Assembly: GCA_937911795.1 (NCBI GenBank)
Contig: CALDPJ010000403.1
Span: 1 to 21,720, forward strand
DNA: 21,720 nt
Direction of reading: 5' to 3'
Origin: an uncultured Flavobacteriales bacterium
GTDB taxonomy: Bacteria > Bacteroidota > Bacteroidia > Flavobacteriales_D > SKUL01
Position 1 is the stretch's first letter. Each line of letters opens with the position of its first letter. A program made the position numbers and the translations under genes. Below, one piece after another: positions 1 to 7,037 of this stretch. The notes beneath the pieces were generated by a model. The model did not search any database. It was not told the origin of the DNA and saw only the letters and a list, made by a program, of their open reading frames with translations.

Positions 1-404
1 TGGTCATCTTCAATGAGTCGGTATTCGCTGAATTCTGCATGGTAAGCTCCACGGGCATCAAAAACCAACTTAAACGATTGAGGCGTTTTCCGAACCCGAA
101 ATGCCAGATGGGTTGCGAAAATACCCCGCGCCACAACCGTTTGTGGGCGCACAACACCAAAAATAGTTTTCAGGGTAAACCGGTTCAATTTCCAGTTTTT
201 CACACCCGGAAACATCGGTAAGACAATTGCATTGGGGCAAAGCCTTCTGATTTTCAGGCGAGACGTTCTGAAACTGCGAAGGGAAACGAACGCTACAAGA
301 CGTACCGGCTGCTTTTGTTCTGCCGACAGAAACCTGACCACATCTATAACCTGGCTGGCATAGACGCCCGAAGGAGAATCGTTGAAAGTGAGGTACACCG
401 TCAT
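1..404 (-). CDS. Glycosyltransferase, N-terminal part (cut by left edge)
   Basis: An open minus-strand frame runs from an ATG at 404 off the left edge, giving about 134 residues with no stop. An in-frame TAG at 417-419 lies five codons upstream, so this ATG is the only plausible start. The protein begins MTVYLTFNDSPSGVYASQV and later has the segment VFDARGAYHAEFSEY (about residues 114-128). The DARG...E..EY pattern, after a Rossmann-like N-terminal half, is characteristic of GT4-type glycosyltransferases in Bacteroidota, which build cell-surface or exopolysaccharides. The catalytic C-terminal half is outside the window, so donor and acceptor cannot be inferred. A -7 promoter box ends only seven bases before the ATG. 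The assignment rests on pattern recognition of this N-terminus. Confidence 0.7.
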   Translation of the reverse strand, partial: MTVYLTFNDSPSGVYASQVIDVVRFLSAEQKQPVRLVAFVSLRSFRTSRLKIRRLCPNAIVLPMFPGVKNWKLNRFTLKTIFGVVRPQTVVARGIFATHLAFRVRKTPQSFKLVFDARGAYHAEFSEYRLIEDD

Positions 405-411
405 GTGGTGG

Positions 412-419
412 CAAAGCTA
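412..419 (-). promoter_or_regulatory. Bacteroidota -7 promoter box for the glycosyltransferase
   Basis: On the minus strand this is TAGCTTTG, an exact match to TAnnTTTG. It ends eight bases before the ATG at 404, so the expected transcription start leaves a leader of only a few bases. No TTG lies at the ideal spacing; the nearest upstream one is 14 bases away, which is short. Confidence 0.5.
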
Positions 420-491
420 TCGAATTTTAAAATCAAGGAGGTTGTTTTCACCAGGAGTTCCTGCGATTCTTCCTGATTCCGGGGCAAAACA

Positions 492-522
492 AAACCGCCC
501 GGCTATTGAGCGCAGGCGGTTT
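492..522 (-). terminator. Intrinsic terminator of the 563-1045 gene
   Basis: The arms AAACCGCC (492-499) and GGCGGTTT (515-522) form a perfect 8-bp stem with a 15-base loop. Read on the minus strand, the stem is followed by TTTGTTTTG. That orientation places it 41 bases after the stop of the secreted-protein gene. On the plus strand no T-run follows. Confidence 0.75.
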
Positions 523-562
523 CGACATTATGGAGGAGAATATTCAGACCAGTAAGAACTGT

Positions 563-1045
563 TTATTTGCTTGTTCCACGTCTTTGATTGGTACCGTCGT
601 TATTGTTTCTTCGGATATCTTCCGCGGTGTTCATATTATACTGATCACGTGAAGAATTATATCGCTTGTACTGATCTTCAGAAAGAATTCCCTCCAGTTC
701 ACGATCATAACGATCCTGATAGTCTTTCTGCATTCTGCGACGGTCGGCATCTGATAAGTCGCTGTTGTCGTCCAGTGATCGGTTGTTGTTGTACAGGGTG
801 TTGTTTTGCTCCTGTAAACGACGTTTCTGATCATCGGTCAACTCAAGATCGCGGGCCATACGATCGGTGTGGTCACGAACATACTGGTCATTTTGTGCCT
901 GAGAGCGCTGATTCTGGTTGTTTTGTGTTCTGTCGTTTTGCTGGGTTTGTGTTTTGTCTCTCTTGTCATGGGTCTTGCTTTCCTGGGCATTTACCGAGAA
1001 AACAGTTGCCATAAAAAATGCTAGTGCTACGAATGTGGTTTTCAT
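563..1045 (-). CDS. Secreted hydrophilic N/Q/R-rich protein, possibly Spy/CpxP-like
   Basis: The protein has 160 residues. Residues 1-20 are a signal peptide (MKTTFVALAFFMATVFSVNA), probably cleaved before QES. The mature part has no hydrophobic stretch and is very rich in Asn, Gln, Asp, Arg and Lys. Residues of about 66-76 (RDLELTDDQKR) resemble the LTxxQ motif of Spy/CpxP-type periplasmic proteins, and a second similar segment, LSEDQYKRY, lies at about 120-128; both sit in predicted helices. This suggests a small helical periplasmic protein, but the low-complexity composition makes the link tentative. It is transcribed alone: a 462-base gap lies upstream and an intrinsic terminator lies downstream. 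The ATG at 1045 is fixed by the signal peptide. No exact TAnnTTTG box was found upstream. Confidence 0.8.
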   Translation of the reverse strand: MKTTFVALAFFMATVFSVNAQESKTHDKRDKTQTQQNDRTQNNQNQRSQAQNDQYVRDHTDRMARDLELTDDQKRRLQEQNNTLYNNNRSLDDNSDLSDADRRRMQKDYQDRYDRELEGILSEDQYKRYNSSRDQYNMNTAEDIRRNNNDGTNQRRGTSK

Positions 1046-1124
1046 GATTTCTTAAATTTTAATTTGTTAATGAATTTGGTGCTTGTTTAAGGATTCTCCT
1101 TTTAGTCTGTGTGGGTTGTGATTT

Positions 1125-1283
1125 TCAAAGCATATGCCAAAGGATTTTTATTTCATTTCGTCCATTGCTTTCGAGATATTCCAAACTTCCAGTTTCTACC
1201 TTATTAAGGCGTGCAAAACGGGTTCGGATCTTCTGCTGAAAATTGGTCGACGCTGACTCCCGCTCAATGGCTGGATTCACCAA
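1125..1283 (-). pseudogene. Possible gene remnant or unrecognised small ORF
   Basis: A minus-strand frame from a TTG at 1283 to a TGA at 1125 encodes 52 residues of charged, helix-like sequence, including FQQKIRTRFARLNKVETGS and ending NEIKILWHML. Immediately upstream, another minus frame (stop at about 1275-1277, open back to about 1400) also looks protein-like, with RKIKIRELFIRGNYPENLHL. The two would join with a single frameshift near 1275-1290. There is no ATG in either. This may be a decayed gene, a very small gene, or chance; I recognise no family. Confidence 0.2.
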
Positions 1284-1475
1284 GGTTTCCGGATTTTCAG
1301 ATGTAAATTTTCAGGATAGTTCCCCCGGATAAAAAGTTCTCGGATTTTAATTTTGCGGAGCTGCCAAATCCCTGATGCCGTAGTTGCTACACGACGTCTT
1401 CTGTTGACTATTTCCACGCTTTGGGGAAAATTTTGATCGGAGCAATGTCAAAACCCACACCATGTTCTGACAGGA

Positions 1476-1505
1476 TTGGAACCATTTACAATTTCATTAA
1501 ATTTG
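1476..1505 (+). promoter_or_regulatory. Promoter of the M1 peptidase gene (TTG-N19-TAAATTTG)
   Basis: TTG at 1476-1478, a 19-base spacer and TAAATTTG at 1498-1505 match the Bacteroidota sigma consensus (TTG, 19-21 bases, TAnnTTTG). Only three bases separate the box from the ATG at 1509, where the transcription start is expected. It also argues against the alternative start at 1476, which would lie inside the promoter. Confidence 0.65.
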
Positions 1506-1508
1506 GCC

Positions 1509-3155
1509 ATGCGAAATCTGATCCTGCTGATTTGCATCGGTTTCACAACCACCATCAGCGCCCAGCATCATTTTACCCGTCAGGATACCTTGCGCGGCAC
1601 CATTACTCCCGAACGGGCGTGGTGGGATCTGCTGCACTATCATCTGGATATAGCTGTTCATCCTTCAGACAGTTCTATTGCAGGAAAAAATACCATCACC
1701 TACCGCGTGCTCAGTTCAGAAGACCGAATGCAAATCGACCTGCAGCCACCGCTTAAAATCGACAGTGTAATTCACCAGGGTATGGTGCAGGAAGTAATTA
1801 AAGATGGAAAAGCATGGTTTGTTTCTTTCAGCGGCGCACAATCTAAAGGCGAAGTGCACGAAGTGGAAGTCTGGTACAGCGGCAAACCGAAAATAGCACG
1901 CAGGGCGCCATGGGATGGCGGGATGACCTGGAAAAAAGATGACAACGGAAAACCTTTCGTAGCGTCGGCTTGTCAGGGTATCGGTGCCAGTGTGTGGTGG
2001 CCGTGCAAAGATCATATGTACGACGAGCCCGACAGTGCACGCATTTCGGTTCGCGTACCCGAAGGACTGATGAATATCTCAAACGGAAGGCTCGAAGCGA
2101 CCGATGTGCACGACGACGGAAGCCAGACTTTTCACTGGGTGGTTCGCAATCCCATCAACAATTACGGCATCAATATCAACATCGGAGATTACGTTCATTT
2201 CACCGATACATTTCCCGGTGAGAACGGCCCGCTTTCCTGTGATTACTATGTGCTGCGTAATGATTTCCCGAAGGCGAAAAATCATTTTCCATTCGAAACC
2301 CACAGAACACTGGCCGCATTTGAACACTGGTTTGGGCCTTATCCGTTTTACAGCGATGGATATAAACTGGTGCATGTTCCTTACCTCGGCATGGAGCACC
2401 AGAGTTCGGTGACTTACGGAAATGGATTCGAAAACGGCTACATGGGAATGGATCTCAGCAGTAGTGGCTGGGGCATGAAGTTCGATTTTATCATTGTACA
2501 CGAAAGCGGCCACGAGTGGTTTGCCAATAACATCACCTACCGCGACATTGCCGATATGTGGATCCATGAATCGTTCACGGCATACGGCGAAGGATTGTTT
2601 GTGGAGTTCTACTACGGAAAAGATGCCGGGGCGGAATACATCACCGGAACGCGTGCAAATATCACCAACGACGCCCCAATCATCGGCCAGTACGGAGTCA
2701 ATCATGAGGGCTCTGGTGATATGTACTACAAAGGCGCCAATATGCTGCACACCATTCGCCAACTGATGGACAACGACGACCGCTGGCGGGATGTGCTGCG
2801 CGGCCTCAATGAGAAATTCCGGCACCAGACTGTAACAACAAGCCAGATAGAGCGCTACATTTCGGATGCAATGGGAATGGAACTTAAACCTGTTTTCGAT
2901 CAATATCTTCGGGATGTCCGGATTCCGGTGCTGCAGTGCTACTGGACCGATAACATTTTGAATTATCAATGGGTAAATACCGTTCCTGATTTTAATATAC
3001 CTGTGAAAGTGAATGTTGCGGGAAAGACGGTTGAACTTCCGGCTGCCACCGAACCGGCTACCATGGAATTTGCCAAAGCCACACGGAAAGTTGAGTTACA
3101 TCCGGATTATTACGTATTTCTCAAGGTGATTTCAGCACCAGATCTTACCGATTGA
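1509..3155 (+). CDS. Exported M1-family zinc metallopeptidase
   Basis: The protein has 548 residues and hydrolyses peptides, probably as an aminopeptidase in the periplasm or at the cell surface. Residues 1-19 (MRNLILLICIGFTTTISAQ) form a signal peptide, which decides the start at 1509 over the in-frame ATG at 1476. The zinc site is HESGH (331-335) with the third ligand Glu354 in WIHESFTAYGE, the HExxH-x18-E pattern of gluzincins. The substrate-binding GxMEN motif appears as GMEHQ (294-298), a form I associate with bacterial M1 peptidases of this short type. A tyrosine pair in MYYKGANML (about 405-413) is placed for the transition-state Tyr. The length leaves no room for the large C-terminal helical domain of PepN or ERAP1. 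A 71-base gap separates it from the next gene on the same strand. Confidence 0.93.
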   Translation: MRNLILLICIGFTTTISAQHHFTRQDTLRGTITPERAWWDLLHYHLDIAVHPSDSSIAGKNTITYRVLSSEDRMQIDLQPPLKIDSVIHQGMVQEVIKDGKAWFVSFSGAQSKGEVHEVEVWYSGKPKIARRAPWDGGMTWKKDDNGKPFVASACQGIGASVWWPCKDHMYDEPDSARISVRVPEGLMNISNGRLEATDVHDDGSQTFHWVVRNPINNYGININIGDYVHFTDTFPGENGPLSCDYYVLRNDFPKAKNHFPFETHRTLAAFEHWFGPYPFYSDGYKLVHVPYLGMEHQSSVTYGNGFENGYMGMDLSSSGWGMKFDFIIVHESGHEWFANNITYRDIADMWIHESFTAYGEGLFVEFYYGKDAGAEYITGTRANITNDAPIIGQYGVNHEGSGDMYYKGANMLHTIRQLMDNDDRWRDVLRGLNEKFRHQTVTTSQIERYISDAMGMELKPVFDQYLRDVRIPVLQCYWTDNILNYQWVNTVPDFNIPVKVNVAGKTVELPAATEPATMEFAKATRKVELHPDYYVFLKVISAPDLTD

Positions 3156-3214
3156 ATCAATCGTAGAGAATCGTATTTTTAACGCCACCTGCAAGTAAAA
3201 ACCTATAGCAAACT

Positions 3215-3222
3215 TAATCTTG
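3215..3222 (+). promoter_or_regulatory. Imperfect -7 box before the DUF6929-like gene
   Basis: TAATCTTG matches TAnnTTTG at seven of eight positions and ends four bases before the ATG at 3227. No TTG is present at the proper upstream distance. It is listed because the geometry is the same as for the M1 and pyrE genes, but on its own it is weak. Confidence 0.25.
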
Positions 3223-3226
3223 AATC

Positions 3227-4192
3227 ATGCGAATTTTCATTCTTATCCTTACTTCATTATTCCTTCTTCAATATGCTCATGCTCAGGAGGAAGCCGGAGT
3301 AACAGCTAAAATTGTTGAGGAAATAGCACTTCCCGGAATTGCTTCGGCATCGGGGCTCGAAAGCAAGGGTGATTTCTATTATGTAATCGGCGATGATTCT
3401 CCGTGGCTGTACGAACTGGATTCCACCTACAAAACCACCCGTAAATTTTTGATTCACCACCATTCCTTCGAAGGGGTTGATCGCATACCCGGTGATGTTA
3501 AACCGGATTATGAAGCCATCGTCAATTACAAGTGGGGCAGTAAAGATTTGCTGATTTTCGGTTCCGGGTCCGGGCCGGAAAGAAAGACCATGATGCGCGT
3601 TGATTTTACAAGTCGCGGATACGATGTAAATGAATATACACTCGAACATCTGTACGATCAAATAATGAAAGCCGGAAATTTGTCTCCCGGGCAGTTGAAT
3701 ATTGAAGGTGCGGTTTCTTGGCGCGACCACCTTGTACTGATGAACCGTGAGACCAACCAACTGATCCTGATCGCGAAAATGGATTTTGAGCGCTACATGA
3801 AAATGGATCCCGGGAAGCAGGCCAAAAAGAATCTGAAAATCAACTTCTACAACTTTGAGCTTCCTTCAATCGACGGAGTTCAAGCTCAGTTTTCAGGCGG
3901 CATGAAAGTTTCCGGTGAGCACGTGATGGTGTTCACAGCTTCTGTGGAAGGAAGGAGTGATTCACAACGCGATGGCCAGATACTCGGTAGTTACGTGGGC
4001 CTGATTCCGCTGAAGAACATTACCAATGGAGAGCTGCAAATCGCGCAGGTTATGAAAGACGGGCAGCCGTACATTGGTAAAATTGAATCGGTTGACATAG
4101 AAAAAGTCAAAGATCACAAACTGTCGCTCAACGCCGTAACCGACGATGACCAGGGCGGCTCCAGCTTCCTTAGAATCAAACTCACGCGCTAA
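3227..4192 (+). CDS. Exported DUF6929-like protein
   Basis: The protein has 321 residues. Residues 1-19 (MRIFILILTSLFLLQYAHA) are a signal peptide followed by QEE, so the product is exported. The body carries the segments SASGLESKGDFYYVIGDDS (about 40-58) and, later, DGVQAQFSGGMKVSG and VFTASVEGRSDS, arranged like a beta-propeller-type repeat protein. I associate this pattern with the Bacteroidota family DUF6929, of unknown function. It follows the M1 peptidase by 71 bases on the same strand and may be partly co-transcribed with it, although it has its own weak -7-like box. Its last four bases overlap the end of the convergent cphA gene. No catalytic residues can be assigned. Confidence 0.75.
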   Translation: MRIFILILTSLFLLQYAHAQEEAGVTAKIVEEIALPGIASASGLESKGDFYYVIGDDSPWLYELDSTYKTTRKFLIHHHSFEGVDRIPGDVKPDYEAIVNYKWGSKDLLIFGSGSGPERKTMMRVDFTSRGYDVNEYTLEHLYDQIMKAGNLSPGQLNIEGAVSWRDHLVLMNRETNQLILIAKMDFERYMKMDPGKQAKKNLKINFYNFELPSIDGVQAQFSGGMKVSGEHVMVFTASVEGRSDSQRDGQILGSYVGLIPLKNITNGELQIAQVMKDGQPYIGKIESVDIEKVKDHKLSLNAVTDDDQGGSSFLRIKLTR

Positions 4193-6873
4193 ACGCCCGG
4201 TTGCAATGTCGTTGGAATTTGTGTTGTTTTCGGTTGCACCGGAACCCTCTTTTTCGGTCGTGATTTCTGCTCTTTTCGCTTCAGATCTTTTAGAAACCCA
4301 ATGGCCATGGGAATGTCATCACTGATTAGGGTGATGTATGTTCCTTTGGTGGCTTTTTCAACCGAGCACAAAATCGCTTTCTGTTCATCGGCAACAATGG
4401 TCACCGGTAGATTTTCATCTACCTTCCGGATTCCTTCGAGCATCAGATCAATCAACTCCTGTGGATCTCTTCCCCTCAGAATTCCCGCCCGACGGATGAT
4501 TATCTCATCAAAAACCTCAGCACTTACTTTACCGAGTTCGATGATATCCTCATCCCGTCGATCACCAGTGCCGGAGATAATCCCCACCTTCGAATAATTC
4601 CCAAGATTCTTCAGAAATTTGCCAATGGCCTGAATTCCCGCGGGATTGTGTGCGTGGTCGAGCAGCAGACTAAAGTTGTTGAATTCAAACAAATTCATCC
4701 GGCCGGGAGTGAGATCCGGAGATGGAACGAACGATTGCAGTGCCTGACGGATATCTTCGGGCTTCACCCCACGCAAAAATGCGGACAGCGCAGCGGGCAA
4801 AACATTTTCTATCATGAATTCAGCTTTGCCGCAAAAAGTGAGTGGAATGTTCTGAACATGGTCAATTTTTATGGCCAGTGTGCCGCTGTATATGGTGATG
4901 TAACCTTCGTCATAAACCGCAGCAACGCCTCCCGATTGGCAATGTTCAACAATCCTCGGATTTTCCTTATTCATGCTGAACAAAGCCATTTTGGATTTCA
5001 CATGCGCCCGCATTGCGTATACGTGATCGTCATCGGCATTCAGAACCGCATGGCCTTCTTTATTTACATTTTCAACCACCACCGATTTTACCTGAGCAAG
5101 CTGATCCAGCGTGTGGATGCCTTTCATGCCGAGATGGTCGGAAGCGATGTTGGTCACAATTCCGATATCGGATTCTGTATAACCCAGCCCTTCGCGAAGA
5201 ATTCCGCCGCGGGCAATTTCGAGCACTGCAAAATCGACGGTAGGATCGCGCAAAACAAAACGGGCACTTTTCGGGCCGGTGCAATCTCCTTCCAGCAGCA
5301 ATTTATCCTGAATGTAGATTCCATCAGAGGTGGTGAATCCGACTTTATGTCCAACATTCTTGAGGATATGGGCAATGAGGCGGGTAGTGGTGGTTTTGCC
5401 ATTGGTGCCTGTTACCGACACAATTGGAATCCGGGTTGGATTTCCTTCGGGAAACAACATATTAACAACCGGCTCGGCAACATTTATCGGAAGTCCTGTG
5501 GTTGGGTGCAGGTGCATCCGGAATCCCGGAGCCGCATTTACTTCCAGCACAGCACCGCCGGTTTCGGTAAGAGGCAGAGCCAGACCTTTGGATACCACGT
5601 CAATTCCGCAGATATCCAGACCCACGATTCGTGCTATTCGTTCAGCCATGAATATGTTATCGGGATGAACCGTGTCGGTAACGTTCGTTGAGGTTCCGCC
5701 GGTACTTAGATTGGCCGTTGTTTTCAGGTACACTTTTTTGTTTGGAGGCAATACCGACTGAAGCGTGTAGTGCTGTGACTTCAATAGGTTCAGCGTTCCT
5801 TCATCTACCGGAATCCTGGTGAGTTTGTTCTCATGCCCGTTGCCTCTGTTGTGATCGGAATTAACCATTGTTATCAGTTCCTGAATGGTGGATGAACCAT
5901 CTCCGGTAACGTGAGCGGGGGTGCGTTTGGCGGCGGCAACCAGTTTATAATTGACAACGAGTAACCGGAAGTCCGCTCCGGCTACATAGCGTTCCACAAT
6001 GATGCGGTCTGAAAATCTGCGGGCATAGGCATAAGCTTTTCGCGCTTCTTTTTCTGAATTGATGTTGATGGTTGCACCTTTTCCCTGATTGCCATTAAAA
6101 GGCTTGATTACGCACGGAAAACCAATTTGCCGGAGTGCATCCTGTAATTCTGATTCCGTGTAAATAATCTCGCCTTCGGGAACGGGAATTCCAGCCTGCG
6201 ATAACAGATACTTGGTTTCACTTTTATCACCGGCTATATCGATTCCGATTCCACTTGTATCACCGGTGATGGTAGCTGATATGAGTTTTTGGTGAATACC
6301 ATACCCCAGTTGAACCAGTGAATTCCGATGCAGACGGAGGTAAGGGATATTCCGGCGCCGGGCTTCCTGAATTATTGACCAGGTGCTGGGTCCGAACTGA
6401 TCTTCCTGGCGGATTTCCCGCAGTGCCTGAAGATCTTTTTCCAGATCGTAGGGTTTGCCTTCAATCAATGCCTTCACGATTCGTACAGACGCTTTGGCAG
6501 CATAAACTCCTGCACGCTCTTCGCGGTAGGAAAAAACCACGTCATAAATCCCTTTTTCTCCAATGCCACGTGTTTTTCCGAAGTTACATTTCATTCCGCT
6601 CAGGGTCTGGATTTCGAGTGCAATATGTTCAGCAACATGCCCCATCCAGGTTCCTCGTCTTACTCTTTTAAAAAATCCGCCTACCTTTCCCGGCGAACAA
6701 CGGTGTTCACAAAGTGAGGGAATTAAGTGTTCCAGCCGGTCGGCAAATCCTTCAATTTCATCCGATGGTTTTTCTTCCATCTCCTGCAGATCGAGTTTTA
6801 AAACAATCAATCTGTGCCTTTTATTTGACCAATAGTTCGGTCCCCTGATAATCTGAATATCGAGAATCTTCAT
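4189..6873 (-). CDS. cphA: Cyanophycin synthetase
   Basis: The protein has 894 residues and polymerises Asp and Arg into cyanophycin with two ATP per dipeptide. The N-terminal domain carries EHRCSPGKVGGFF (56-68) and GTWMGHVAEHIALE (74-87), hallmarks of CphA. The ATP-grasp domain follows (about 161-480), with VIKPFNGNQGKG (255-266), SDHNRGNGHENKLTRIP (339-355) and AVLEVNAAPGFRMH (441-454). The Mur-ligase-like domain begins near 481 with the P-loop VTGTNGKTTTTR (487-498) and includes LDHAHNPAG (738-746). Order, motifs and length match the asparagine/aspartate-plus-arginine CphA1 type, though CphA1 and CphA2 cannot be separated with certainty by eye. The last 30 residues are a Lys/Arg/Pro/Thr-rich tail that looks disordered. 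It is divergent from cphB across 164 bases, and its stop overlaps the end of the DUF6929-like gene. Confidence 0.95.
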   Translation of the reverse strand: MKILDIQIIRGPNYWSNKRHRLIVLKLDLQEMEEKPSDEIEGFADRLEHLIPSLCEHRCSPGKVGGFFKRVRRGTWMGHVAEHIALEIQTLSGMKCNFGKTRGIGEKGIYDVVFSYREERAGVYAAKASVRIVKALIEGKPYDLEKDLQALREIRQEDQFGPSTWSIIQEARRRNIPYLRLHRNSLVQLGYGIHQKLISATITGDTSGIGIDIAGDKSETKYLLSQAGIPVPEGEIIYTESELQDALRQIGFPCVIKPFNGNQGKGATININSEKEARKAYAYARRFSDRIIVERYVAGADFRLLVVNYKLVAAAKRTPAHVTGDGSSTIQELITMVNSDHNRGNGHENKLTRIPVDEGTLNLLKSQHYTLQSVLPPNKKVYLKTTANLSTGGTSTNVTDTVHPDNIFMAERIARIVGLDICGIDVVSKGLALPLTETGGAVLEVNAAPGFRMHLHPTTGLPINVAEPVVNMLFPEGNPTRIPIVSVTGTNGKTTTTRLIAHILKNVGHKVGFTTSDGIYIQDKLLLEGDCTGPKSARFVLRDPTVDFAVLEIARGGILREGLGYTESDIGIVTNIASDHLGMKGIHTLDQLAQVKSVVVENVNKEGHAVLNADDDHVYAMRAHVKSKMALFSMNKENPRIVEHCQSGGVAAVYDEGYITIYSGTLAIKIDHVQNIPLTFCGKAEFMIENVLPAALSAFLRGVKPEDIRQALQSFVPSPDLTPGRMNLFEFNNFSLLLDHAHNPAGIQAIGKFLKNLGNYSKVGIISGTGDRRDEDIIELGKVSAEVFDEIIIRRAGILRGRDPQELIDLMLEGIRKVDENLPVTIVADEQKAILCSVEKATKGTYITLISDDIPMAIGFLKDLKRKEQKSRPKKRVPVQPKTTQIPTTLQPGV

Positions 6874-6982
6874 AGCTTAAGTGTTGTGCAGAATGGTACT
6901 GCGAGTATGCGTTAACTTGTAGTTTAAAAAGTGCGTTGTTTAAAAATAACTAAAGTCTTCCGAAAATCGTAACAGCATCTGT

Positions 6983-6990
6983 TAACTTTG
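6983..6990 (+). promoter_or_regulatory. -7 promoter box of cphB
   Basis: TAACTTTG is an exact TAnnTTTG match. It predicts a transcript start near 6994 and a leader of about 44 bases to the cphB ATG at 7038. No good TTG lies 19-21 bases upstream, so the promoter may be weak or need an activator. Confidence 0.5.
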
Positions 6991-6994
6991 CGGC

Positions 6995-7015
6995 GTCAAA
7001 ATCATTTTTTTTGAC
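6995..7015 (+). promoter_or_regulatory. Hairpin at the predicted 5' end of cphB mRNA
   Basis: GTCAAAA (6995-7001) pairs with TTTTGAC (7009-7015) around a seven-base loop. It starts about where transcription from the -7 box should begin, so it could be a 5'-terminal stem. A/T-rich pairs make it only moderately stable. Confidence 0.3.
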
Positions 7016-7037
7016 TCCCCTTATACTTTTTTAACAG

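Larger units (their letters stand above)
1046..1508. other. Long intergenic region between divergent genes
   Basis: This stretch separates the secreted protein (minus) from the M1 peptidase (plus). I recognise no intact gene and no structured RNA. It contains the M1 promoter at its right end and a 52-codon minus-strand reading frame at 1125-1283 with protein-like composition, described separately. The rest is stop-rich in all frames. Confidence 0.6.
6874..7037. promoter_or_regulatory. cphA-cphB divergent control region with repeats
   Basis: This 164-base region must drive both cphA (minus) and cphB (plus). It contains an 11-base inverted repeat, GCATCTGTTAA (6975-6985) and TTAACAGATGC (7031-7041); a local dyad TAACAG-CAT-CTGTTA (6970-6984) touching the cphB -7 box; a 9-base direct repeat GTTTAAAAA (6922-6930, 6938-6946); and GTTAACTT twice (6911-6918, 6981-6988). 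These could be operator sites, but no known regulator motif is recognised. No exact TAnnTTTG box is present for cphA. Confidence 0.4.

Noticed and set aside
70..414. 114-codon minus-strand frame starting MPPHDGVPHF
   Set aside because: Another minus frame over the same bases gives a coherent glycosyltransferase N-terminus, so this one is a frame-shifted shadow.
571..1014. 147-codon plus-strand open frame
   Set aside because: It is antisense to the secreted protein, whose signal peptide and terminator support the minus strand; the product is Cys-rich without a motif.
2079..2969. 296-codon minus-strand open frame
   Set aside because: It lies wholly opposite the M1 peptidase zinc-site region, and its translation has no family-like motif. 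It is a shadow of the real frame.
3149..3163. CGATTG-AAT-CAATCG hairpin over the M1 stop codon
   Set aside because: A six-pair, AT-containing stem with no adjacent T-run is too weak to call a terminator, and a T-run 11 bases later is detached.
4648..5691. 347-codon plus-strand open frame
   Set aside because: It lies opposite cphA, whose motifs are unambiguous; the plus-strand product is Cys/His/Phe-rich nonsense without domains.
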